This document shows positions 32,148 through 40,432 of a DNA stretch of 51,602 bases, in pieces (within the stretch, counting starts at the first letter, position 1; the number at the start of each line of letters is the position of its first letter). The notes under the pieces were generated by a model that ran no database searches, was not told the origin of the DNA, and worked only from the letters and a program-made list of their open reading frames with translations. Made by a program: the position numbers and the translations under genes. Source of the DNA: DAOSWM01 sp035380045 (lineage in GTDB: Bacteria; Bacteroidota; Bacteroidia; Bacteroidales; Tenuifilaceae); NCBI GenBank assembly GCA_035380045.1, contig DAOSWM010000020.1, forward strand, positions 1 through 51,602. The letters are read 5' to 3'.

Positions 32148-33536
32148 ATGAACTACGATGTACTTGTTATTGGTAGCGGTCCGGGTGGATACGTTGCCGC
32201 CATACGCGCCAGCCAGTTAGGAATGAAGGTTGGGGTTGTTGAGAAGGAGAATCTAGGTGGAATTTGCCTAAACTGGGGTTGTATTCCCACAAAAGCGCTT
32301 CTGAAAAGCGCACAGGTATTCGAGTACGCTTCGCATGCTGCCGAGTACGGCGTGCTGGCCAGCGATGTTAAACCCGATTTTGAGAAGATGATTGAACGTA
32401 GCCGCGGAGTGGCTGCAAACATGAGCAAGGGAATTGAGTTTCTTTTCAAGAAGAACAAAATTGAGGTTATTAATGGCTTCGGAAAGCTGAAGGGCAAAGG
32501 TGTTGTTGTTGTAACCGATTCGGAGGGGAAGCAGCATGAGGTTACTGCAAAGCACATAATTCTGGCCACCGGTGCCCGCTCGCGCGAGTTGCCTAACCTA
32601 AAACAGGATGGTGAAAAAGTAATTGGCTACCGTCAGGCTCTGTCGTTACCCAAGCAGCCTAAATCCATGGTTGTTGTTGGCTCGGGTGCAATTGGAAGCG
32701 AGTTTGCCTACTTCTACAATGCAATTGGAACCGAGGTAACTCTGGTGGAATTTATGCCAAACGTTGTTCCTTTGGAGGATGAGGAGGTTTCGAAAACCTT
32801 GGAGCGTTCCTTCAAAAAGAGTAAAATAAAAGTTATGACCGATTCAACCGTTGAGTCGGTTGATACCTCTGGCGATTTGTGCAAGGTTAGCATCAAAACC
32901 AAAAAGGGCGTTGAGGTTGTTGAGGCTGAAATTGTGCTTTCGGCTGTTGGCGTTTCGCCAAACATTGAAGGAATAGGACTCGAGGAAGTTGGTGTTGAAA
33001 TTGAGAAGGGAAAAGTGAAGGTTGATGAGTTCTACCGCACAAACATTGAAGGAATTTATGCCATTGGCGATATAGTTCCCGGTCCCGCTCTTGCACACGT
33101 TGCTTCTGCCGAGGGAATTGCCTGTGTTGAAAAAATTGCTGGAATGGATGTTCATCCGGTTAACTACAAAAGCGTTCCGGGTTGTACCTACACAATGCCC
33201 GAGGTTTCCTCGGTGGGAATGACAGAGAAAGCAGCAAAGGAAGCAGGCTATGAGATTAAGGTTGGGAAATTCCCCTTTACCGCTTCAGGGAAGGCAACTG
33301 CAGCTGGTATGCGCGATGGATTTGTGAAGCTAATTTTCGATGCCAAGTATGGCGAACTTCTTGGTGCCCATATGATTGGAGGCAATGTAACCGAAATGAT
33401 AGCCGAGCTGGTTGTTGCAAAGAATCTTGAGACTACCGGTCATGAGCTAATTAAGAGCATTCACCCGCACCCAACCATGAGCGAGGCAATTATGGAGGCC
33501 GCTGCCGCAGCCTATGGTGAGGTAATTCATGTGTAG
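32148..33536 (+). CDS. lpdA: Dihydrolipoyl dehydrogenase (E3)
   Basis: This flavoprotein reoxidises dihydrolipoamide in 2-oxoacid dehydrogenase or glycine-cleavage complexes, passing electrons to NAD+. The 462-residue protein has the FAD Rossmann motif VIGSGPGGYVAAIRA and the redox-active disulfide Cys40/Cys45 in GGICLNWGCIPTKALL. The NAD motif is VVVGSGAIGSEFAYF, the second FAD contact is IEGIYAIGDIVPG, and the C-terminal catalytic motif is IHPHPTMSEAIMEAA. Length and motifs are complete. No dehydrogenase E1/E2 or gcv gene is adjacent, so it is probably a shared E3. A strong terminator follows. Confidence 0.95.
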   Translation: MNYDVLVIGSGPGGYVAAIRASQLGMKVGVVEKENLGGICLNWGCIPTKALLKSAQVFEYASHAAEYGVLASDVKPDFEKMIERSRGVAANMSKGIEFLFKKNKIEVINGFGKLKGKGVVVVTDSEGKQHEVTAKHIILATGARSRELPNLKQDGEKVIGYRQALSLPKQPKSMVVVGSGAIGSEFAYFYNAIGTEVTLVEFMPNVVPLEDEEVSKTLERSFKKSKIKVMTDSTVESVDTSGDLCKVSIKTKKGVEVVEAEIVLSAVGVSPNIEGIGLEEVGVEIEKGKVKVDEFYRTNIEGIYAIGDIVPGPALAHVASAEGIACVEKIAGMDVHPVNYKSVPGCTYTMPEVSSVGMTEKAAKEAGYEIKVGKFPFTASGKATAAGMRDGFVKLIFDAKYGELLGAHMIGGNVTEMIAELVVAKNLETTGHELIKSIHPHPTMSEAIMEAAAAAYGEVIHV

Positions 33537-33547
33537 GCATAAATAAA

Positions 33548-33605
33548 AACGTTCCAGCTAGTTTGGTAAATCTACCAATCAAGCTGGAACGTTTTCTTTT
33601 TTTGT
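33548..33605. terminator. Bidirectional terminator between lpdA and the TlpA-like gene
   Basis: Perfect 12-bp stem AACGTTCCAGCT (33548-33559) / AGCTGGAACGTT (33582-33593) with an additional internal GGTA/TACC stem, followed by a T-rich tract on the plus strand. It separates convergent genes and can serve both. Confidence 0.88.
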
Positions 33606-33612
33606 TTACTGT

Positions 33613-34713
33613 CTAGTCGAGCAGCTCAGCTAGTTTCTTTTCTAAATCTTCTCCACGCAGGTTCTTGGCAATTATTTTTCCCTCCTTATCCAGAAGAACA
33701 TTCGATGGGATGGACATGATTCCGTAAACTTTTGCAACGGAATTCTCCCATCCGCCCAAATCGGAAACCTGTGGCCAGGTTAATCCATCATTCTCAATGG
33801 CTGCAAGCCATGCATCGCGTTCACGGTCGAACGAAACCCCAAAAATTTCGAAACCCTTTGGGTTATACTGGTTGTATAGTTTTACCAGGTTTGGATTCTC
33901 CTTCCGGCAGGGTGTGCACCATGCGGCCCAGAAATCAACCAGAACGTACTTCCCTCCAACAACCGATGAAAGAGCAACCTCATTTCCATCGGGGTCGGGC
34001 TGTGAGAAGTCGATGTAGGGTTGCCCAATGGCTGTTCGTTTCTGTACCTCGAGTTGCTCGTTGAGCATGGTAACGAATGGTGAAGCTTGAATTTCCTGAG
34101 GGAAAGCCGACACAATGCTATCAAGAGCCTCTGTGCTTAGCGAATTTGCAAGCTCACGAAGGGTTATGTAGGCAGCAACTACGGAAGCATTATTCTCCTT
34201 AACAAACTGTTTAATAAACACTTGGTATTTCTCGTTTTCTGCTTGGTACTCAGCAAAAAGTTCTTCCTGCAGGGCGGGAGTTAGGATTCCATCCTGAGCT
34301 GCCTGCTGATACCTGTAGTTTACTTCGGTAATTCCCTGAGCTTTCTCCTGCTGCTGCTTGCTGAAGTTGTTAAGCAAATCCTGACTGGCCGAACCGGTTA
34401 TTTCGCTGGCCATCACATTATCAGCAGTTCCGGTTACGTTTATTTCCGAATTCTCCAGAAACATAATAACTCGCTCACCCTTTGTTGTAAATTCCAAGGC
34501 TGCCATATCGGGAACCTCAACAGTACCTTTAAACTGAAATTTTCCTCCCTCCATCATGGTTGAGTCAATGGCAACCAGCTCGTTGTTCTTCACCAGCTGG
34601 AGGAGAACCTGCTGGTCGGTAGCCCCTTCAATGTTGCCGTTAATTTTAAAGCCTTCGGTTTGGCACGAAAGCATTCCGATTGCAAGTGCCGATAAGATAA
34701 ATAGTTTTCTCAT
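33613..34713 (-). CDS. DUF4369-thioredoxin fold lipoprotein (TlpA/ResA-like)
   Basis: I choose the ATG at 34713, giving 366 residues that begin MRKLFILSALAIGMLSCQTEG, a lipoprotein signal. The longer frame back to 34848 would overlap the upstream meaB gene. The N-terminal part (FKINGNIEGATDQQVLLQLV...DSTMMEGGKFQFKGTVE) is a DUF4369 domain typical of Bacteroidota. The C-terminal ~140 residues are an AhpC/TSA-TlpA thioredoxin domain with active site WCTPC in DFWAAWCTPCRKENPNL. Role: periplasmic or outer-membrane-anchored thiol-disulfide exchange, for example reducing cytochrome c or other exported proteins. It lies 19 bp after meaB on the same strand. Confidence 0.9.
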   Translation of the reverse strand: MRKLFILSALAIGMLSCQTEGFKINGNIEGATDQQVLLQLVKNNELVAIDSTMMEGGKFQFKGTVEVPDMAALEFTTKGERVIMFLENSEINVTGTADNVMASEITGSASQDLLNNFSKQQQEKAQGITEVNYRYQQAAQDGILTPALQEELFAEYQAENEKYQVFIKQFVKENNASVVAAYITLRELANSLSTEALDSIVSAFPQEIQASPFVTMLNEQLEVQKRTAIGQPYIDFSQPDPDGNEVALSSVVGGKYVLVDFWAAWCTPCRKENPNLVKLYNQYNPKGFEIFGVSFDRERDAWLAAIENDGLTWPQVSDLGGWENSVAKVYGIMSIPSNVLLDKEGKIIAKNLRGEDLEKKLAELLD

Positions 34714-34732
34714 GTTTTTGTTTTTTGGAATT

Positions 34733-35842
34733 TTAAACAGGGTTTTGTGGAATATGTTTACTGAAATCGATAATTTTTTTTGCGGCAGCAAAGGAGCTAA
34801 TTTTCCCCAGAAGCACATCCTTTTCGAGTTGCTCAAGGTGTTCGGCAATTTGTTTGTTTGTGTAGAATTGATCGCGAAGTGTTTCGTTTATGCTCTGGTA
34901 CATCCAATACTTCGACTGGCTTAACCTGCGAGCGGTGAAGTATCCGCTCGATTTTGTGTAGCCAACGTAATCGTTTATCTGATTCCAAACTTCCTGAATT
35001 CCCTCTTTCGTAACGGATGAACAGGTTCTCACTCTTGGAGCCCAGCCCGACTCGGCCGGAGGGAATAGGTGAAGCGCGCTCTCGTACTGAACTTTGGCTG
35101 CGCTTGCTTTCTGAACATTTTCACCATCAGCTTTTGTGATTGCGATTAGATCGGCCATCTCCATAATTCCACGCTTAATTCCCTGCAGCTCATCGCCGGC
35201 ACCGGCAAGCATTAGCAGTAGGAAAAAATCGACCATGGAGTGAACAGCAGTTTCACTTTGTCCTACACCAACCGTTTCGATAAAAATGGTATTGAAACCT
35301 GCTGCTTCGCACAGAATAATTGTTTCGCGAGTTTTGCGTGCAACTCCGCCCAACGAGCCTGCCGAAGGCGAAGGACGAATGAATGCATTTGGATCGGCGC
35401 AGAGAGTTTCCATCCGGGTTTTGTCGCCCAGAATACTTCCCTTGCTGCGCTCGCTGCTGGGATCGATTGCCAGAACCGCCAACCTTCCGCCCTGCGAAGT
35501 AATGGTTCCGCCAAGAGCCTCAATAAAAGTGCTCTTTCCAACACCCGGTACACCGGTAATTCCGATACGAATTGATTTCCCGGTGTATGGTAAACATTTC
35601 TCAATTACTTGCTGTCCCAGCTCGTGATGTTGTGGCAACGAACTTTCAACCAACGTAATTGCCTGACTAAGAATTGAAACATTTCGGTTTAGGATGCCAT
35701 CAACATACTCCGAAAGTTCCAGCATTTTCTTTTTCTTACCGTGAAAATGCGAGGCAACATTTGGGTTTACAGCCGGAGGCTGATCTACCCCCGGATTAAC
35801 GGATAGCGCCGATTTATACTCTTCTTTCTTGGTCATTTGCAA
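34733..35842 (-). CDS. meaB: Methylmalonyl-CoA mutase-associated GTPase MeaB
   Basis: MeaB (ArgK family) is a G3E-type GTPase that protects and reloads adenosylcobalamin on methylmalonyl-CoA mutase. The 369-residue protein has P-loop GVPGVGKS at ~97-104, LAIDPSSERSKGSILGDKTRM, IETVGVGQSE (Walker B/switch) and ITKADGEN (base recognition). The N-terminal ~60 residues are variable. A second ATG two codons later is an alternative start. No mutase genes are in the window; in Bacteroidota the mutase is often encoded elsewhere, serving succinate-propionate metabolism. It probably shares a transcript with the TlpA-like gene downstream. Confidence 0.94.
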   Translation of the reverse strand: MQMTKKEEYKSALSVNPGVDQPPAVNPNVASHFHGKKKKMLELSEYVDGILNRNVSILSQAITLVESSLPQHHELGQQVIEKCLPYTGKSIRIGITGVPGVGKSTFIEALGGTITSQGGRLAVLAIDPSSERSKGSILGDKTRMETLCADPNAFIRPSPSAGSLGGVARKTRETIILCEAAGFNTIFIETVGVGQSETAVHSMVDFFLLLMLAGAGDELQGIKRGIMEMADLIAITKADGENVQKASAAKVQYESALHLFPPAESGWAPRVRTCSSVTKEGIQEVWNQINDYVGYTKSSGYFTARRLSQSKYWMYQSINETLRDQFYTNKQIAEHLEQLEKDVLLGKISSFAAAKKIIDFSKHIPQNPV

Positions 35843-35961
35843 ATAAATCCAAATCGAGGTGCGAAGTTACAATTTATTTAGGATGTAATGTAAAGTAAAT
35901 TTTAAAAGATGGTGGATTTTTATTCTGCTTTCGTTAGGCTTGTTTTAGTGAACTTCACTAA

Positions 35962-36843
35962 TTAGCTGCGCCTGTTTCCTCTTCTGTTAACCACGAAAAT
36001 TCCGGTAAGAATTAGTAACCCTCCAATAATTTGGTTCCAGTTAAGGCTTTCGTTGAGGATAAAGAATGCGAGGATTGCGGTTACAATTGACTGCGAAAGC
36101 AGCGTAACCGAAACATTGGCGCCTTTCAGATGCCCCAGCGCGTAGTTTATTGAAACCCACCCTCCAAAGTGTGCAACCAATCCTAAGCCCGCCAAGCCAA
36201 ACCATGTTTTAGGTGAAAATCCGGTAAACGGATTGCCCAACGAAATATTTGTGACAAAAAGGAAGATAGTCATGAATATTAAGGAGAACGTCATAAAGGC
36301 AATAGTATCAACCCGTTTTCGTGAATCGAGCGTAAACAGCAGGTAAAGCGCGTAGAAAAAACCTGCAATTAGCGATAAAATATCACCGTGATTGAAATCC
36401 ATATTCTGCCAAGCCTGTAGCCCAATCAGAATATTCAAACCCACAATGGCAACCAGCAAGCCAAGCCAGAAACGGTTCGATAGTTTTTCTCGAAAAACGA
36501 TGAGCGAAATTAGTCCAACCCAAATGGGAGCATTATTTGCGAGTAAAGTTGCCGTTGCTGCGCTGGTTAAAAGGAGCGCCGTGTTCCAAAGGAATAGATC
36601 GACAGAAAAGAAAAGTGCACCAATAAAAATCAGTTTGAGGTCGTGATTTGAAGGAATTCGTGCTCCCCGGAAAATCCAAATGGGAAGAATCGCTACCAGC
36701 GCAATCAGAATTCGGTAAAACGATGATACCGAGCCGGGAACATTCGCTATCTTTACAAATATTGCCGAGAAACCAATACAAAGAATCCCAAAAGCAAGCG
36801 CAATGTATGCGAAGTAGGGCGATTTTCGAATTTTAGTAAGCAT
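35962..36843 (-). CDS. EamA/DMT-family membrane transporter
   Basis: From the ATG at 36843 the protein is 293 residues with about ten TM helices in two EamA repeats: first repeat FAYIALAFGILCIGFSAIFVKIANVPGSVSSFYRILIALVAILPIW, second around ILSLIAGFFYALYLLFTLDSRK...LLILTGIFVVNRR. The frame is open back to 36954, but a good promoter at 36863-36891 places transcription just upstream of 36843, and 293 residues is the usual length for the family. It is a metabolite/drug exporter-like carrier; substrate unknown. The C-terminus is basic (NRRGNRRS), as expected for a cytoplasmic tail. Confidence 0.9.
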   Translation of the reverse strand: MLTKIRKSPYFAYIALAFGILCIGFSAIFVKIANVPGSVSSFYRILIALVAILPIWIFRGARIPSNHDLKLIFIGALFFSVDLFLWNTALLLTSAATATLLANNAPIWVGLISLIVFREKLSNRFWLGLLVAIVGLNILIGLQAWQNMDFNHGDILSLIAGFFYALYLLFTLDSRKRVDTIAFMTFSLIFMTIFLFVTNISLGNPFTGFSPKTWFGLAGLGLVAHFGGWVSINYALGHLKGANVSVTLLSQSIVTAILAFFILNESLNWNQIIGGLLILTGIFVVNRRGNRRS

Positions 36844-36862
36844 TAACCGAGGAATGAGTTTG

Positions 36863-36891
36863 CAAATGTACTCCAGTTTTACCAGTTCAAA
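36863..36891 (-). promoter_or_regulatory. Promoter of the EamA transporter gene
   Basis: On the minus strand: TTTG (36891-36888), 17-bp spacer, TACATTTG (36870-36863). A full -33/-7 match, which decides the start at 36843 against the longer frame. Confidence 0.65.
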
Positions 36892-37004
36892 TTGAGATTC
36901 AGCAAAAATATTTTGGTTTACTCTAGGCCAATATTTATTATCAAAAACAAACACGCAGAATTTTTGTTAATCTTACTATCAGATAAATAATTAATTTAAA
37001 AAAC

Positions 37005-38039
37005 ATGAACAAAATAGTACTAGTTACCGGCGCTACAGGATATATCGGGTCGTGGGTAACAAAATATTTACTCGAAAAAAATTACACCGTACGAATTGCT
37101 GTACGCAGCAAAACAAACACAAAAAAGTATCAGCATCTGCTTGATATTGCAGAGAAAACCAACGGAAAACTTGAGGTTTTCGAGGCCGATTTGCTGAAAG
37201 AAAACTCCTACGATGAGGCAGCCAGCGGTGCCGATGCAGTAATACACATTGCATCGCCATTCACCCTTCGGTTTAAGGATGCGCAGCGCGATTTGATTGA
37301 ACCCGCCATTAATGGAACCCGCAACGTACTGAGCGCTGCAACCAAATCGGGAACCGTAAAACGGATTGTGCTAACATCGAGCGTTGCTGCAATTTACGGC
37401 GATAATGTTGATATGCGGAATCAAGGATTAAACGAATTTACCGAGGAACATTTTAACACAACCAGCTCGGCAACGCATCAACCCTACTCGTTTTCGAAAG
37501 TTTCTGCCGAGAAGGAAGCCTGGAAAATTTCTAAGGAACAGAATCAATGGAAACTGGTTGTCATAAATCCTTCGTTTGTAATGGGCCCATCGTTGGCAAA
37601 CACTTCCGATTCCGAAAGTTTAAACTTTGTGAAGGAAATCCTGAAAGGAAAACTATTTTTTGGTGCACCCGATCTTACCTTCGGATTTGTTGATGTTCGC
37701 GATGTTGCCCTGGCTCACGTACTTGCACTTGAAAACGAGAATGCCGAGGGAAGACACATCCTTTCGAAAAGTGAGATGAACGTAATGGAACTCTCAAAAG
37801 TTATCGGTAAAAATTTCAAAGGGAAATACAGACTTCCTTTAATGATGGCGCCAAAACCAATTCTTTACCTGGTTGGCGGACTTTTTGGTGTTACACCAAA
37901 GTTTGTAAAGCTGAATGTTGGCTATCCGCTTAAACTCAACTCAACAAAAAGCAGGGAATCGTTGGGGTTGAAGTACACTGATTTTGACGAAACGGTTGTT
38001 GATATGGTAAACCAGATGCATGAGTTGGGAATAGTTTGA
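37005..38039 (+). CDS. NAD-dependent epimerase/dihydroflavonol-reductase-like short-chain dehydrogenase
   Basis: The 344-residue extended SDR starts MNKIVLVTGATGYIGSWVTKYLLEK, with the NAD(P)-binding GxxGxxG motif. VEADL-like VFEADLLKE and DAVIHIASPF follow, then a catalytic Tyr/Lys motif YSFSK (Y-x-x-x-K) in SATHQPYSFSKVSAEKEAW and the serine-rich IVLTSSVAAIYG. These place it with dihydroflavonol-4-reductase/aldehyde-reductase-like enzymes that reduce carbonyls with NADPH. The physiological substrate is unknown. It is divergent from the EamA gene and followed by the repeat array at 38.05 kb. Confidence 0.9.
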   Translation: MNKIVLVTGATGYIGSWVTKYLLEKNYTVRIAVRSKTNTKKYQHLLDIAEKTNGKLEVFEADLLKENSYDEAASGADAVIHIASPFTLRFKDAQRDLIEPAINGTRNVLSAATKSGTVKRIVLTSSVAAIYGDNVDMRNQGLNEFTEEHFNTTSSATHQPYSFSKVSAEKEAWKISKEQNQWKLVVINPSFVMGPSLANTSDSESLNFVKEILKGKLFFGAPDLTFGFVDVRDVALAHVLALENENAEGRHILSKSEMNVMELSKVIGKNFKGKYRLPLMMAPKPILYLVGGLFGVTPKFVKLNVGYPLKLNSTKSRESLGLKYTDFDETVVDMVNQMHELGIV

Positions 38040-38053
38040 TTATACTTTACAAT

Positions 38054-38530
38054 AGAAACAACTAATAGTTTTAGAGCACCTGTATATAGGCAGTCAGGAC
38101 GGGAATATCAAATTTTACATATTCTTAAACAATATTATCGGTGCTCTGCACCTCAATTCCCTGCACACAATCCCATACCTACAATTATTTCCGGCGCGAT
38201 GCGCCTACTGCTTCATTAGCTGCGTAGCACCTGCCTGAACGGCAGTTAGGGCGGAAATATTTGTAACTAAAAAAATATGAACAAATAATAGCTGCAGAGC
38301 TGCGGTAATATCGTCTTATTTCAATATTATCGGTGCGCCTGTCTGCCAGGCAGGCTGCGCCTCTATTCCCTCCATGCGGGCTCACCCCTGCTAATTTTCC
38401 GGCGCGCTGCGCCTAATGTTATTATAGCTGCGTAACAGCGTATATATGTTTAGCCGCGTTAGCGGCGAGAACATTTGTAAATAAACCCCAGCAAACACGA
38501 CTCTAGCAGCGTAGCTGCGGTAATATTAAA
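38054..38530. repeat. Left hairpin array flanking the IS200-like gene (REP-like)
   Basis: A 480-bp noncoding tract packed with short GC-rich palindromes in two orientations. One orientation has cores GGTGC-tct-GCACC (38140-38152), GGCGC-gat-GCGCC (38193-38205), an expanded form at 38332-38361, and GGCGC-gct-GCGCC (38401-38413). The other has cores GCTG/CAGC (38427-38439), GCCGC/GCGGC (38453-38466) and GCAGC/GCTGC (38506-38518), each followed by an AATATT- or ACATTTGTAA-like tail. One type is the reverse complement of the other. Units occur in pairs separated by conserved ~40-bp spacers. The segment 38285-38527 is homologous, same orientation, to 39145-39360. Confidence 0.85.
38471..38507 (+). 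repeat. 37-bp exact direct repeat, left copy
   Basis: Starts ACATTTGTAAATAAACCCCA and is identical to 39304-39340. It is the spacer between two hairpins on each side of the transposase gene, and the flanking hairpins are also alike, giving about 76 bp of near identity. Confidence 0.85.
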
Positions 38531-38540
38531 TGCATAAATC

Positions 38541-39023
38541 CTAATCCTCCCATCCAGAAACATCATCAAAGAACCCGAACACATATCGGTCGTCGTACTT
38601 CACATCATTCTTACGCAATATTTCAAGATATTCATCTTTGAATGTTTTTTTCCTATGATGTTCCTCCTGATTTAATATATATTTCACCACAGTATCTACT
38701 TGCGAACGAGAATGTGAAAACGCACCGTACCCACGCTGCCATTCAAACTTAAACCTTGATAAATTTTTGTATTTTATCCATGCACTGCTCGAAGTTTTAA
38801 TCTCTTCGACCAAATCAGGAATAAGCTGATTAACATTGTACCCAATAAAAATATGGATATGATCGGGCATGCAATTTATTGCGAGTAATTTGTGATTATG
38901 ATTTTGCACAATAGTAGTTATATACTTTTCTAAGTCATCTTTCCAATTTCTCATAATTAGAGATTGTTTGTTTTTGGGAGAGAATACCAAGTGAACATAA
39001 AATTGGGTATAGGTATTTGCCAT
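38541..39023 (-). CDS. tnpA: IS200-like / REP-associated Y1 (HUH) transposase
   Basis: The 160-residue protein is a TnpA_Y1 single-strand transposase. It opens YTQFYVHLVFSPKNK (beta strand 1), has the metal-binding HUH motif as His55-x-His57 in CMPDHIHIFIGYN, and the nucleophile candidate Tyr115 in VDTVVKYILNQEEHH. Motifs and length are complete, so it looks active. The tail KYDDRYVFGFFDD is unlike classical IS200. The gene has no terminal inverted repeats; it sits inside two arrays of REP-like hairpins, the setting of RAYT domestication. A -7-like motif (TAATTTTG, minus strand) lies at 39052-39045. It could be an ordinary IS200-like insertion or a resident RAYT that mobilises the hairpins. 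Confidence 0.9.
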   Translation of the reverse strand: MANTYTQFYVHLVFSPKNKQSLIMRNWKDDLEKYITTIVQNHNHKLLAINCMPDHIHIFIGYNVNQLIPDLVEEIKTSSSAWIKYKNLSRFKFEWQRGYGAFSHSRSQVDTVVKYILNQEEHHRKKTFKDEYLEILRKNDVKYDDRYVFGFFDDVSGWED

Positions 39024-39044
39024 AGTTCGATAGCTTATTTCTTA

Positions 39045-39052
39045 CAAAATTA
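39045..39052 (-). promoter_or_regulatory. Candidate -7 element of the Y1 transposase gene
   Basis: Plus-strand CAAAATTA is TAATTTTG on the minus strand, 22 bp upstream of the start codon. Confidence 0.35.
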
Positions 39053-39061
39053 ATGATTATG

Positions 39062-39465
39062 AATATTATCGGTGCTCTGCACCTCCATTCCCTCCATGCG
39101 GGCTCACGCCTACAAATATTTACGGTGCTACGCACCTAATATTAAGTAAGTTGCAAATCTGCGGTAATATCATCGGATTTCAATATTCTCGGTGCGCCTG
39201 TCTGTCACAGGCAGGCTGCACCTAGACTCTACTCGCATGGGCTCACCCTACCAATATTTACTATGCTCTGCGCCTATTGAATGGTAGCCGCATAGCGGCG
39301 GAAACATTTGTAAATAAACCCCAGCAAACACGACTCTAGCTGCGCAGCTGCGGAAATATTTTCGGTTCTAACGCACCAAATGTTACGTTAGCTGCAGAGC
39401 AGCGAAAATATTTGTAACTACAAGCAACAAAAAAACCACCCTAGCCGCAGAGCGGCGATAATATT
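39062..39465. repeat. Right hairpin array flanking the IS200-like gene (REP-like)
   Basis: The same repeat families as on the left. GGTGC/GCACC cores lie at 39071-39083 and 39124-39136, with an expanded form at 39191-39222. Opposite-orientation cores are GCCGC/GCGGC (39287-39299), AGCTGCGCAGCT (39338-39349), GCTGC/GCAGC (39391-39403) and GCCGC/GCGGC (39444-39456). A 37-bp segment (39304-39340) is identical to 38471-38507 on the other side of the transposase. Some units (39150, 39264, 39364) are degenerate. No gene is visible between 39024 and 39616. Confidence 0.85.
39304..39340 (+). repeat. 37-bp exact direct repeat, right copy
   Basis: Identical to 38471-38507. The two copies enclose the transposase gene and part of each array, 796 bp from start to end of spacing. 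Confidence 0.85.
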
Positions 39466-39615
39466 ATTCACTTAACCTAACAGCAAAGGTAGGCGATTAC
39501 AAAATTCACTTGAAGAATCAAAACGGAATATCAATTAAATAAAATTCTCATTCGCTGAATTTGATTAGTTTTGGATTGGAAAACGTAAAATGATAATCGA
39601 TTCAAAAACCTGCGA

Positions 39616-40416
39616 ATGAGATATTTTGCGCATATTGGTTACAATGGTTTTAACTACCGGGGCTGGCAACGGCAAGCACGAGGTATAATTTCTGTGCAGC
39701 AGGTTCTTGAGGAAACCATCAGCAAGCTGCTAAAACAGAAAATTGTTTGCATTGGCTGCGGTCGCACCGATGCGATGGTTCATGCATCGCAGTATTTTTT
39801 CCATTTCGATTTTTATGAGGAGCTACCCAAAAATTTCCTTTTCAAGTTCAACAAATCGTTGCCCGATGATATCGCAATTTTCGATATTATTCCAATGGAT
39901 GGCTACCCGCACGCTCAGCTCGATGCTGTTGAAAGAACATACGAATATTATATCCACACCCAAAAAAATCCATTCCTACATAGTTTAAGTGCACTCTACC
40001 AGGAGGAAAATTTGAACCTCGAAAAAATGAAACAGGCTGTTCAACTTCTTCCAAACTACTCTGATTATTCGCTCTTCTGTAAAAGTCCAAATAAAAACGA
40101 CAGCAATATCTGCCAGGTTTTCTCAACTAGCCTTTTTGTAAATCCTCAGGGCGATAGGATTAGATTTCAGATTTCAGCAAATCGTTTCATCCAGGGAATG
40201 ATACGAGTTATTGCAAAGCGACTGCTCGATATTGGAATCGGGAAACTTTCGGTTGAAGATTTTGAAGCGATACTTGCCGGAAAAAACATTCCCAAAGAAA
40301 TTACAATTGCCTACCCGCAAGGACTTTACCTTTCACAGGTAAAATATCCATTTCTTCCTCTTCCAACGGAGAAATATTTTAATCCATCAAATTCCCAAAT
40401 CTGGAACGAATTGTAA
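39616..40416 (+). CDS. truA: tRNA pseudouridine synthase A (TruA family)
   Basis: TruA isomerises uridines 38-40 in the tRNA anticodon stem. The 266-residue protein starts MRYFAHIGYNGFNYRGWQRQ (the conserved Y-x-G-x-x-x-x-G-x-Q-like opening). It carries the catalytic Asp52 in CGRTDAMVHASQ, close to the consensus GRTDAGVHA. Later, RTYEYYIHTQKNPF and FQISANRFIQGMIRVIAKRLLDIGIG match the conserved TruA core. The protein is somewhat divergent, so a second TruA-like paralogue could exist elsewhere in the genome. It starts 131 bp after the last hairpin of the array. Confidence 0.9.
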   Translation: MRYFAHIGYNGFNYRGWQRQARGIISVQQVLEETISKLLKQKIVCIGCGRTDAMVHASQYFFHFDFYEELPKNFLFKFNKSLPDDIAIFDIIPMDGYPHAQLDAVERTYEYYIHTQKNPFLHSLSALYQEENLNLEKMKQAVQLLPNYSDYSLFCKSPNKNDSNICQVFSTSLFVNPQGDRIRFQISANRFIQGMIRVIAKRLLDIGIGKLSVEDFEAILAGKNIPKEITIAYPQGLYLSQVKYPFLPLPTEKYFNPSNSQIWNEL

Positions 40417-40432
40417 ATGGTAAAAAAATAGC

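Noticed and set aside
34714..34848. 45-residue N-terminal extension of the TlpA-like lipoprotein
   Set aside because: It overlaps meaB and would bury the clear lipoprotein signal peptide that starts at 34713.
38054..39465. Possible CRISPR array
   Set aside because: Units are palindromic in both orientations with conserved, not unique, spacers, and there are no cas genes.
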